From contig OY978097.1 in assembly GCA_963854735.1 (NCBI GenBank), forward strand, positions 3,162,001 through 3,226,000: a DNA stretch of 64,000 nt, read 5' to 3'. Positions 48,239 through 58,085 of this stretch are shown piece after piece. Below the pieces are notes generated by a model that was not told where the DNA came from, made no database searches, and saw only the letters and a list, made by a program, of their open reading frames with translations. The position numbers and the translations under genes were made by a program. The first letter of the stretch is position 1. Each line of letters opens with the position of its first letter. This DNA is from Marvania coccoides (lineage: Eukaryota; Chlorophyta; Trebouxiophyceae; Chlorellales; Chlorellaceae).

Positions 48239-49254
48239 CTAGCTGGTCTTGGCGAGCGGCAAGTACCACTCCGGACCAAACCCCGCTCTGGCGCGCGCCT
48301 CGTCGTTGAACGGCGGCTTGAGCAGGCCATGAAAGTGGCGCCGTACCAGCGCCTGAAACCACTGCTCAACGGTAGGGTGCGCCCTCGCGTCCTCCACCCA
48401 AGCCGCTCCTGCATCGGGCACAGTTCCTCCCACCGCCGCCGCTGTGTGCAACGCCCTTAGCCACCTCACACCAGCCGCGCAATGGCTGACCTCCTCCGCG
48501 TAAATGACCTTCTCCAACAGGTCTGCTGAGGCGCCGTCGCCGCCTGCACGGAACCGAGATATCGTCTGCGGCAGCACATCCAGGCCCCTGGCTTCGTGGG
48601 TGCAGTGCTCTACTGCTAGCCGCGCTGCCAAGCTGCCTGCCGTCTCTCTGGCGGACTCCCACAGCCCGTCATGCGCTGGCAAGTCTCCGTATTCCATGCC
48701 AGTGGCCTGCGATGCCGTGAAGGAGGACATAGAGCAAAAGGAAACTTGAAGTAAAACAAATGCAGTCAGCTCATCAAGAAAAAACGAGACAATACAAAAA
48801 AATAAACGAAACCAACCTGCAAGCGGGCCAGCAGCAAAGAGAAATGACGGGCTTCGTCTGCTGCCACTGTGATCCAGTCGTTGAAAAATTCACGAGGGAG
48901 GAGGCCACAGTACGCAGGGTCGCCGCCAAACCTGACGATCAAGTCCCACGCAAGGTCTATGGCACAGCATTCGATGTGGCACAGCGAGTGCAACAGCGCC
49001 TGGCGGGAGGCCACTGAGCCCCCCTTGCCCCGGGAGCGGAGCTGTGCCGGTGGAACGAGGCGCACCTTCTCAGACCTGCCAGGGCGGTCGGGGGCGGTGG
49101 GAACAGCGGTTGAAGGGTCAGGCAGGCGTATGTCTCCCGCTTTCCACAGCTTGAAAGCCACCTCTGTTTGACGAGCCTTCTCACCCGGATCCCTCAACTG
49201 CAAACACTTCAGAGCGCAAACCAAGCAGTCATCGCCCGACTGAGGGTGTTTCAT
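48239..49254 (-). CDS. DUF455 ferritin-like protein
   Basis: Two exons: 49254-48817 and 48706-48239; 301 residues. DUF455 proteins form a ferritin-like four-helix fold related to di-iron enzymes such as MiaE; their reaction is unknown. The expected ligand-bearing helices are visible: LLHSLCHIECCAIDLAWDLI, DWITVAADEARHFSLLLARL, EHCTHEARGLDVLP and LEKVIYAEEVSHCAAGVRWL, giving Glu and E-x-x-H positions for two metals. The hallmark MEYGDLPAHDGLWESA follows the intron. No clear targeting peptide is visible. The N-terminus (CALKCLQLRDPGEKA) matches the family start, supporting the ATG at 49254. Diverges from ISCU by 327 bases. Confidence 0.92.
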
Positions 49255-49581
49255 CGTTATGATGAAATGTGATCAAAACGGGGGAAAAAATATATATATA
49301 TACTATTTATATAGAAACAGTCGTCCGCCGAGCCAAGGAACTTCTCGAATTTCACAATTGAACATTAATTATGTTTTTGGAAGCATCACGCATTGGAAGC
49401 ATCACGCATGAAGTCTTCTCGCGCGTTTTTTTTTTTAATTATTCACTTCTTCCGACCTTTGCAGCATTGTATTAATTTTTAAACTGTCTGAAAACGACCA
49501 TTAATTAGGTTTTACGCACTGAACAGCGGTTTTGACACTTTCACAGCGATAAGGGGAAGAAGAAAAAACTAATCTAAAATA
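49255..49581. promoter_or_regulatory. Divergent spacer, DUF455 protein and ISCU
   Basis: 327 AT-rich bases. It has a direct repeat of GGAAGCATCACGCAT (49379-49408) and a TA-rich stretch at 49290-49312. Both promoters must lie here. Confidence 0.45.
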
Positions 49582-50286
49582 ATGAACGCACTGGGACGCG
49601 CAGCTCGCAGCCTGCTGTTCTCGAACGCAAGCACATCCTCGGAGTGCTGGAAGATTGCGACAGCGTGCCGCAGCTACCACCAAAATGTGAGTGGTCGTGC
49701 GTGGTAGCTTCGATGCCAAATTGCGAAAACAAACCTTTACTTGTTCTCCTCACCCGCCGAACAACCCTCTGATGTCCCTCTGTTTTGTTGCATGCAGGTC
49801 GTGGACCACTATGAGCGCCCCCGCAACGTGGGCAGCTTCGACAAGAACGACCCCAACGTTGGCACTGGGCTGGTGGGCGCGCCTGCCTGCGGAGACGTCA
49901 TGAAACTGCAGATTAGGGTGGATGACGATGGAAACATCGTGGACTCCTGCTTCAAGACCTTTGGCTGCGGTTCCGCCATTGCTTCTTCCAGCGTGGCCAC
50001 CGAGTGGGTCAAGGGCAAGCCGGTCGACGAAGTGCTCACAATCAAGAACACCGACATCGCCAAGCACCTCAGCCTGCCCCCGGTCAAGATGCATTGTAGC
50101 ATGCTCGCAGAAGACGCAATCGTTGTACGTTTTTTTGCATAATGCCGTTCCATCGTGTGACATTCTGGCGTTGCCAGAATAATTCTCATTTTCGTCATTT
50201 TATTCCTTGTGCAGGCGGCCGTGAAGGATCTGAAAGCCAAGCAAGCGGCTACCAAGGGCAACATGGCTCGGCAGGAGGCTGCGTAG
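49582..50286 (+). CDS. ISCU: Iron-sulfur cluster scaffold protein ISCU, mitochondrial
   Basis: Three exons: 49582-49686, 49798-50124 and 50215-50286; 167 residues. ISCU is the scaffold on which cysteine desulfurase, frataxin and ferredoxin build [2Fe-2S] clusters. The first exon is a presequence (MNALGRAARSLLFSNAS). The mature protein starts VVDHYERPRNVGSFDK and has the three cluster cysteines in GAPACGDVM, FGCGSAIASSS and MHCSMLAEDA, the Asp next to the first Cys, and the chaperone-binding LPPVK. All functional residues are present. The second donor was placed after GTT (donor GTACGT), which gives AIVAAVKD. Confidence 0.96.
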
Positions 50287-50643
50287 AAGACACCATACCT
50301 CCAATAAGAAAAGCCATTTTGGCTGTTCAATAATCACCGAATTACTAAAAAACCAACTTTTCACTTACTGGTTATTAAATTGTTTTCTTCATTCTTTAAT
50401 TTTCCCTTCCAAAAACCGAATATGGACTTTTATCTAATCTTGAGCAGCGCCAGAAGGTGCTGCATGCAGATTATGCGATACCCCATGCTGCTTTTTTGCC
50501 TTTGCACACAGGTATATATTTCTTTTTACGCCTGGAAAAAAATATAATAGAGCGTTGCATGCTGTATACTACAACAAACAATGTAAATGTACAGAGTTGC
50601 AAAGAATATAAATATAAATAAGAATATAAATATATATTCGCGT
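50287..50643. other. Convergent spacer, ISCU and EamA transporter
   Basis: 357 AT-rich bases with both 3' UTRs; no further feature. Confidence 0.4.
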
Positions 50644-52115
50644 TCATTCAGATTTCAGAGTTTTGTCAGCATCCTTCTTTTTGCCAGCCCCAGAGCTGAT
50701 GAGGCCCACCGCCACCAGAGTGACGCCCGCCCCGCCCAGCTGCAGCGGCGTCAGCGTCTCTCCCAGCACCGCATAGCCGCCAGCAGCAGCAAACATTGGT
50801 GTCAAAAAGGTCAGACTGCTCAGCGCGGTGAGGTTGCCTCGCACGGTGGCTTCGTAGAAGAACACGCCGTAACTGGCAGCAGATCCCAGCAACGAAACGT
50901 AGGCAAGCAGCCCCACGTCGTATGCTGCGCAGTGAGAGGGAGAAAACATCTGATGTGAGCATTATTCAGTGTAAATGGCATTGGGTGTTGTCTTACACCC
51001 CGCGTACCATTGATCTGCGACAGTCGGTCAGCCAGCTCCCCTCCATCCTGCGTCAAAGCCAGCGTCGCCAGAGGGATCCCGCCCAGAATCATGTGCCACC
51101 CCGTGGCCATCACTGGGTCGCAGTACCTTGCAACCCAACGCACCATAACGGTGCCTACCGCCATAGACTGCGCCGCCAGCAGCATCCACCACTCCCCAGA
51201 GTCCCAAATAGACCAATAAGCATCGCCGCTGCCACTGCCGCCAAGCGAAATGCTGCTCAAACCTCCATTTGCGATCGTTTCGGGCAAGGATGCTAGCACT
51301 GATGGTGGCACTTCGAGCAGGCACAGCCCTGCTACCCCCAGTCCCAGTCCGAATACGCCCCAAGCGCCCAGGGTCTCGCCAAACAGCAGCGCTGCCAGGG
51401 CCGCCACCGTCAGCGGCTGGGAATCGATGATGACGGAGCCCAAGCCAGCGGAGGTGCGTTGAAGGCCCTCTTTGTGAAGATAAATTAACAGAAATGGCAT
51501 AAACTTTAGGTTCATGAATGAAGCGGAAAAAAACAAGAACAAAATACCTGCTAAGAACCCTTGGAACATGGCGCCGTCCACCAGGCCAAACAGCGCCACC
51601 GCCAGCCAGCCCATGGCCGAGTTGGGTCCCTTGCGCCCTGACGCGCCAGCCCACGCCAGCAGCGCCACCCCCGCCGGCAGCAATCGGAAGGAGGCCACAA
51701 ACAGCGGGGTGGTGTGCGGAGCCAGCTGCTTCATGGCCACCATGCTGGTGCCCCAGAAAAAGAAGGGACTGATCAGCAGCAGGATTTCCAGCAGCGTGGG
51801 GCTGCCCTCTTGGGCCGGTAGCAGCGTGGCTGTCGTCGTCAGAATTTCGTGGTCGTACTCAGGGTTAATAACGCACTCCACCTCCGCGCCGACGCCATAG
51901 CATGCAATTTCACTGGGTGGGGCGCCGTTTTCGTTTGCTTGGTGCTCAGAGGGAGGTGAGGAGGGTTGGCTGTTGGTGGCCGAGAGCTGCTGTCGTTGTC
52001 GCCGCTGGTGAGGGAGCTGGCGGAGGGGTCGGCGACGCTGCAATGCTGCTGTGGTGGAAATCTGCGGTGCGGTGCGAGACGTGTGGGAGCGCAGCATCGA
52101 GCGCATGCCGGGCAT
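50644..52115 (-). CDS. EamA/DMT-superfamily transporter, probably plastid envelope
   Basis: Three exons: 52115-51548, 51469-51008 and 50924-50644; 436 residues. Drug/metabolite transporters of this family have ten membrane helices in two EamA halves; the substrate cannot be told. Half 1 includes ISPFFFWGTSMVAMKQLAP and FLAEGLQRTSAGLGSVIIDS across the first splice. Half 2 includes YVSLLGSAASYGVFFYEA, FLTPMFAAAGGYAVLGE and a last helix, ending in a Lys-rich tail. The first 90 residues are Arg/Gln/Ser/Thr-rich and nearly acid-free at the start, fitting a plastid transit peptide. The first intron (51470-51547) is 78 bases, in frame and stop-free, but GT-AG borders and family alignment favour removal. 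Confidence 0.87.
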
Positions 52116-52664
52116 TCTGGCAGCCTCGAAATATAAATTGAATGTGTTAGATGAATGCGTCGGGGCGTCGCCTGCCACTCCCAAACGAGGGGTTGAAGAC
52201 TGTTATAGAAAAAAAACGCTTTGCGGCGATTGGAATGGCGATGCGGGTCATTTTAGCTGAAGTAAAAGAAGTTTGAATTTTTTTGCCTTTTGGCCACATG
52301 ATCTCGATCCGTACGTGTTATTTTTTCAATGCACACTGGGATTTTTTTTCAATTTCTCTCGAAACGGGAGCACCTTCAGTTATTGAAATGAATTTTGAAA
52401 TTTGAATCTCGTACACATTTTTTGCCTTGCCGAGGAATGACAGAATTCCGAGAGGCAATTTACTCCTTTTAAAGCCGGTCTTGGTCCCCCATATTTGTTA
52501 ATTGCGCAGGCTGCGCTGCTTTGTTTTCTTGTGAACTCTCTTCGTGACGTGGTGGGAAAAGCAACCTTGGTCAGAGTTTCGAGGAGAGCGCACCCCCCCC
52601 CCACCCCCACCCCACCCCCCTTCCCACCTGTTAGGAACAATAATATAAACCCAGCTCCGCATTT
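52116..52664. promoter_or_regulatory. Divergent spacer, EamA transporter and GLR-like channel
   Basis: 549 bases, AT-rich apart from the C-rich tract at 52592-52620. It must hold both promoters. A TATA-like AATATAAAC lies about 20 bases before the GLR-like start codon. Confidence 0.4.
52592..52620 (-). repeat. G-rich tract on the minus strand, possible G-quadruplex
   Basis: The plus strand reads C11-A-C5-A-C4-A-C6 approximately, so the minus strand carries four or more runs of at least four G separated by single T. It lies about 45 bases upstream of the GLR-like ATG, within the expected promoter or 5' UTR. Confidence 0.6.
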
Positions 52665-54623
52665 ATGAGGCTCCTTTTGCTGTCAGCATGGGTGGCTGTT
52701 GCCTTTGTTGTTTTTTGCCTTCCAGCAGCGGTGACGTTCGGAGCACCTATCCCTCTTTGGAACAACCCCAATGCTACAACCGTCACAGTATGCACCAGCA
52801 GCTACACGCCCATGGTGTAAGTTTTGTGTTTATATTTTCAATATAACTTAACTGAATTCACCGCCTGGTATTCATATTTTGTTTGTTATTTTGTCGTGCA
52901 GGTACTGTGACTCTGAGTCGGACCCTTCGACATGGTCGGGATATGAGATCCAGGTCTTTCGCGGAGTGACCCAAAGGCTGGGGTGGCCTGAAAACGCGAC
53001 AAAGTGGAGGTGCGTGGAGTGGGACGACATGAGGAGCAGCTTAATCGCCGGAGATGGCACCTGCGATATGGCTGCTGCGGGAATGCCCGTCACGGTCGTG
53101 GATGTCGTTGACAACGCCTTGACTTTCAGTTGGCCGACGTTCAAGAACGGCCTGACGGTGGCTGTTGGAAGCTCGATAGAAGGCGCTGGCATGTGGGCAT
53201 TCACGGACGCCTTTGCATGGGATCTCTGGCTGGCGATTGGCGGCACTGCTCTTGCAGTGGGGCTCATAGCCTTCGCCATTGATGCGCTGGCGCTAGGCGC
53301 ACGACGGGTCGGCACCCAGGTGCGTAGATATCAAAGGTTGAAAAATCGTCAGCACTCATTCTTTTTGCGAGCAATTTCTTCGATGTTTCGTGTAACGCAA
53401 GTTCTCTCCTTCTTCCTATCTTTCAGCTGGAGGCGGGCGGATCTGGGGAGAACGAGGAACGCAAAAAACTTCAAGATTACCTGTGGGAAGCGGTAATTCG
53501 GCCGACGCAAGCAAGAGATCACAAAGGTCTTTCCTTTGCAAGCAATCTTCTCATCCTATTTTTTGCTTTTATGCTTCTAGTCCTCGTGACCATCTATACT
53601 GCAAATACCACCGCGAACATCACAGCAATTAGACTGCAATCGTCGATAACAGGTGCGTGCGTAGGCCAAACACGAGTTTGCTTTCAACTGTTTTTTACGG
53701 GTCTCCATTGTACAGCCCAGTCGGTGGTTGTACTAAAAAACAACATGCGGAGTCTCGGTTTTTTGTTGAATTGTTAACCCCCCTCGTATTGGAATTTGTA
53801 GGCGTGCAAGACCTCCCCGGCAAACGAGTGGGCTCATGGGACGCCTACGTTCAGGGATTAACAAAGTATGGAATTTCAGCAGTGCCTTTCCCATGGGAGA
53901 CAATCGAAGATGAGGCGGCAATGGTTGCTGCGCTCGTGTCAGGCGTTATCCAGGCGTTAGGTGGGGAAATACCTCACATCGAGCAGCAGCTATTTTCTGT
54001 TTCTTTCCAATCCCGCCCTCTGCCCTGCTCTTTCTCACTGGGCGTCCATCCCATTTTTTCACCATGCAGTGCTGGAAGTGTCCTTTTTAATGTACCGGGC
54101 ATCCAACAGCTGCGACATTGCTGTTGTTGGTGCAAAATTCGACGATTTCGACCAGGCAATTACTTTCCCCAAAGGTTTTGATAACACGCCGCTGTTGAAC
54201 GCAATGAACGCGGCGCTGGTGGAGCTTCGCGAGGAAGGGACGCTCCAGGAGCTGGCCGACCAGTTTGTCAACCCGCCAGAGGCCAAGTGCAAGAGCTCCC
54301 TTGGCGGAGATGGCTCCACAAAGGTGTCTCTGTCGCAGGTGGCGGGGCTGTGGGTCCTTCTGGCAGCCGGAATCGGAATTTCTGTCGTCATCGCAGTCCT
54401 CACGAAGCTGCACATTCGGTATACGCAACAACACATTCAACGGGCTAGTTTGCGGCTGACGAGAGGGATGTCGAGGGCGGCGAGCCTCCGTCCTTCGAAA
54501 CAAAGAATCAATGCAGCGGTGGAGCCCACCGCCTATGGCAACGGCTTTAACAAATCTGTTCACGGCTCGGAGCCTGATTTCTCTGCTGGCCAAGAAAAGC
54601 AGCAGCTTGACAATGATTTGTAA
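52665..54623 (+). CDS. Ionotropic glutamate receptor-like channel lacking the N-terminal domain
   Basis: Five exons: 52665-52816, 52902-53319, 53427-53652, 53802-53960 and 54070-54623; 502 residues. A signal peptide (MRLLLLSAWVAVAFVVFCL) leads directly into the S1 half of a ligand-binding domain (residues about 38-150). M1 (WDLWLAIGGTALAVGLIAFA) is at about 158-182, followed by a polar linker. The M3 helix with the channel signature IYTANTTANITAIRL (about 245-259) matches the SYTANLAAFLT motif of iGluRs. S2 (about 265-395) ends in FDDFDQAITFPKGF and LREEGTLQELADQF, followed by M4 (GLWVLLAAGIGISVVIAVL) and a basic cytosolic tail. The large LIVBP-like N-terminal domain of plant and animal receptors is absent. 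The Arg that binds the ligand carboxylate is replaced by Val (VVDNALTFSWP). Confidence 0.85.
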
Positions 54624-55149
54624 CACACATGCGTAAACTGTGCAGTTTAGAAATAAAATGTCCTATAGATGAAAGATCCATCAAGTGCATGAAGAATTTA
54701 TATATAGTCATGTCGCAAAGATGACATTAAAAGATCAAGTTTCTCTGTGCCACGGGGTCCAGAGCGACCCAGCGGTAGAAGCATGGTAACATGCCATAGG
54801 TATATTTGCCAAAGTTTGGTAATGTACCGTCCAGTAGACCAAAGAGTCGGACCCCGTGGTCGACCATCGCTCGCGGCCGAGAATGGCTTTCGGGTTTGAT
54901 GACCCCCCTGCGATTAAGTTTTTGAAAGAAACTCCGACCGGGGCTTTGTAGGCCTGCCGGCAGGCAACGTAGCCTTCAGCACTTCAGATTTTATGTACTC
55001 ACACCCCAAAAAATGGGATGTTCTCATAGTGAATGGCACTTCGCGCATCGTTGAACGGCCATAACTACAATGATAGTAATCATGTGTTCAATTAATTATC
55101 GATTGTCCATTGCCTGGCACTTCCAAAACAGTTTTATCCACGGGGAGAC
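54624..55149. other. Spacer between GLR-like channel and RCC1 receptor kinase
   Basis: 526 bases, both genes on the plus strand. Unlike other spacers it has a GC-rich centre; that part carries the inverted repeats described at 54745-54965. The rest is AT-rich and featureless. Confidence 0.5.
54745..54965. other. Inverted-repeat-rich segment, candidate structured RNA or element remnant
   Basis: A perfect 11-base inverted repeat, CCACGGGGTCC (54750-54760) and GGACCCCGTGG (54849-54859), encloses two further hairpins. One is GCATG-GTAA-CATGC (54781-54794), with a four-base GNRA-type loop. The other is GGTA..TTGCC-loop-GGTAA..TACC (54799-54828). Downstream lie AGTTT-loop-AAACT and the perfect palindrome GCCTGCCGGCAGGC (54952-54965). 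No ORF of note crosses it. No tRNA, snRNA or SRP RNA match was recognised. Confidence 0.4.
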
Positions 55150-58085
55150 ATGATGGGCGTGCAGGCCCGCGCCTCGCATGTGTACGTGTGGTTGCTTCTG
55201 GCCACTTGGGTCGCTTACATGCCCCTGGCTCGTGCCGCGGAAGAGGATAACCCACCACGCCGCGCTCACCTTGCCAACGTCCTTAGGGCAGGGCATCGCA
55301 GCAGCAGCAGGGCACTCCTGCAGCAACAAGGTACGCCAGCTTGGCGGACGCTTGGTATCTGCGTGTTTATCCAATCGGATTCATGTTTGGCCTATACATT
55401 TTTGTCACTGTTTTTTTCTCTTCCCCCACCGCCCCATGGAGCAGGAGCGACGCTTGAGCTTGTGTCAGAGACGATCAGCGCTGGATACGACCACACATGC
55501 GCGCTGGCCACCAACGACTTGGCGTTCTGCTGGGGAAATAACTTAGAAGGTCAACTTGGAGACGGCACTTTTACGGACAAATCCATGCCGGTCCTGGTTA
55601 GTGGCGGCTTGACGTGGACGCAGATCAGCGCTGGCCACGGCCACACATGCGGTGTAGACAGCAACGGCTCGGCGTTCTGCTGGGGACGGAATGGAAACGG
55701 CCAGCTGGGCGACGGCACCACCGAGGCCAGATCCACGCCGACTCTGGTCGAGGGCGACATGGCATGGACGCGGATCAGCGCTGGCAACCGCCACACATGC
55801 GCGCTGGCCAAAATTGGCTCGGCTTTCTGCTGGGGATTGAATTTAGACGGCCAGCTGGGCGACGGCACCGCCGTGGAGAAATCCACGCCAACCCGGGTTA
55901 TTAGTGGCAGCTTGACGTGGACGCAGATCAGCGCTGGCTACGGCGCCACATGCGCGCTGGCCAACAGCGGCTTGGCTTTCTGCTGGGGACGGAATATTGG
56001 CGGCCAGCTGGGTGACGGGACTCTGGAGAACAAATTCACGCCGACCCCGGTCGCGGGCGACAGGGTATGGAAGCAAATCAGCGCTGGTGGCCCCCACACC
56101 TGCGGGCTGAGCACCAACGGCTCGGCGTTATGCTGGGGAGAAAATAAATACGGCGGGCTGGGCGACGGCACCACACAGGTCAAATTAACGCCAACCCCAG
56201 TAGCGGGCGGCACGGCAGCATGGAGTCAGATCAAAGCTGGTGAATGGGACACATGCGCGCTGGCCATCAACGGCATGGCGTTCTGCTGGGGACTGAATTT
56301 CAACGGCAAGCTGGGTGACGGCACTAACGAGGACAAATCCACGCCGACCCAGGTCGACAGCGCGACATGGACGCATATCAGCGCTGGGGGCACCCAAACC
56401 TGCGCGATTGCCATCAACGGCTCGGCATTCTGCTGGGGATCGAATGAAAGCGGCCAGCTGGGCGACGGCACCAATGTGAGCCAACCCACGCCGACCCTAG
56501 TAAAAAACGGTGCCTCCCCATCACCACTGCCAGTTCCGCCATCTCCCGTTCCATCGCCATCACCATCACAATCAGCACCGCCCCCCCTCCCCCCTTCCAT
56601 CCCCCTCAGCCCCCCTCCCCCGCCGTCTTCGGAGTCGTCCGTTTCTCCTGCGGTTATCGCTGGCGGGGTAGCTGGCGGGATTTGCGTGCTCGCTGCGGCT
56701 GCCATTGGGCTGGCTGTCGCCATGAAGAAGCGTAAGCGTGCGCGCCTGCCGCCAGGTGACGGCCAACTCGCAAATCCGACGAGCACAAGTTCTCCGCCCG
56801 CCACGCCAAAGGCGCCCATGGACTTGTGTTTACTTCCTAGCATGCGCGCCGCAGATGACGCTGTGCTGGATTGGGTGGCTAGCCATGCTGCCCAAGGCGA
56901 CTCGTTACTCATGCAGCACAGCAGCCCGTCGCAGTCGCAGTGTACCGAGCATACTGGCGTTTTGCCTGCCCACCTAGGAGAGTTTGAATTTGCTTGGAAA
57001 GACTTCCGCATGCTGAAGCCTGCCGGTAGGGGTGCATTCGGCAAAGTTTATATAGGGGAGTTGAATCAAACGCCTGTTGCCCTTAAAGTTTTGCTGGACG
57101 CCAAAGCTGTGGAGGAAGCCTCCTCTGGCCCCATCCGCCATGACATCAGCAACGTAGCAATGGTGGAAAACAAAGCCTTTTTGGACGAGGTAAAAATTAT
57201 GGCTTCGCTGCGCCATCCCAACATTTGTTTGCTCATTGGCTTTTGTAAACAGCCGCCGTCACTTGCTATGGTGAGTTATCTGTTTCCTCTTCAATGATAT
57301 CTTAAAGGGCACTATTTTTTTTGCAATACTCAAAGCATGTTTTATTTCAGAAATTAATTTTCTTCCAAATCCTTTTTCCTATGGCCACAGGAGTATTGTA
57401 CGCGCGGCTCCGTATTTGATGTGCTGAAGAAAGGCGCTTGCGATTCTGGAAAAAATGCAGAGCTTACCTGGGGCCGCCGCTTGCGCATGGCCGTCGATGC
57501 TGCCGTGGGAATGCTGCACCTGCACACCCGCCAAGCGCCGATCCTTCACAGGGATTTTAAATCTCCAAATCTGCTCGTTGCAGCAGATTGGACTGTCAAG
57601 GTGATTTCTTTCTTTCTCTCTCTCATTGTCTTAGAGCTTTTGTAGCCTTTAAATTTAACAACTCTGTATGTTTGCCCCTTGCGAAACAGATTTGCGATAT
57701 GGGGATGAGTAGAATCGTGGGCGCTACGAGTGTTACCTCAGCAGGGGGTGTAACCAATCCACGCTGGTTGGCACCTGAAATGATCATTGAAAACAGAGCT
57801 TCCACTGCTTCCGATGTGTACGCTTTCGGCATTGTCATGTGGGAGCTGCTGACCTGGCGCCTTCCTTTTGAAAATTATAATCAACATTCCATCTCGTATC
57901 GCATTGTGCAAGGCGAACGTCCTCCGCTGCCGCCGCTCTCTGAGCTCCCTGGATTTGGGCCGGAGCTGCCTACGGAGGCGCTGCAAACTTACATCGCCCT
58001 GATGAAACGCTGTTGGGCCCAAGACCCGCAAGAGCGGCCTGACTTTGCTCATATCGCTGCCGAGTTGCGTAAATTAGTAGATTAG
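55150..58085 (+). CDS. Receptor kinase with seven extracellular RCC1-type repeats (CRINKLY4-like architecture)
   Basis: Four exons: 55150-55330, 55445-57270, 57391-57600 and 57690-58085; 870 residues. A signal peptide (VYVWLLLATWVAYMPLARAA) is followed, from about residue 72 to 416, by seven repeats of about 50 residues with the consensus ISAG..HTCAL...G.AFCWG.N..GQLGDGT. That is the right number for a closed seven-bladed propeller, with two Cys per blade. A Pro/Ser-rich stalk (417-455), one membrane helix (PAVIAGGVAGGICVLAAAAI, about 460-485) and a basic stop-transfer follow. The TKL-type kinase (about 578-868) has GRGAFGKVY, VALKVL, LHRDFKSPNLL, a DMG in place of DFG, and PRWLAPEMI. The 114-base first intron is in frame and stop-free; I removed it because its borders are canonical. 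Confidence 0.9.

Noticed and set aside
54730..54745. AAGATCAAGT, identical to a part of U2 snRNA
   Set aside because: The following GTAGTA branch-binding sequence and the rest of U2 are missing, so the ten-base match is probably chance.
54755..54910. tRNA-like stretch (AGCGGTAGAAGC resembling a D-arm; GGGTTTGATGACCC resembling a T-arm)
   Set aside because: The arms are too far apart, there is no anticodon stem with a seven-base loop between them and no acceptor stem closes them.
55331..55444. Reading through the first intron of the receptor kinase as coding
   Set aside because: GT-AG borders, a polypyrimidine tract and lower GC mark an intron; the spliced product is equally in frame.
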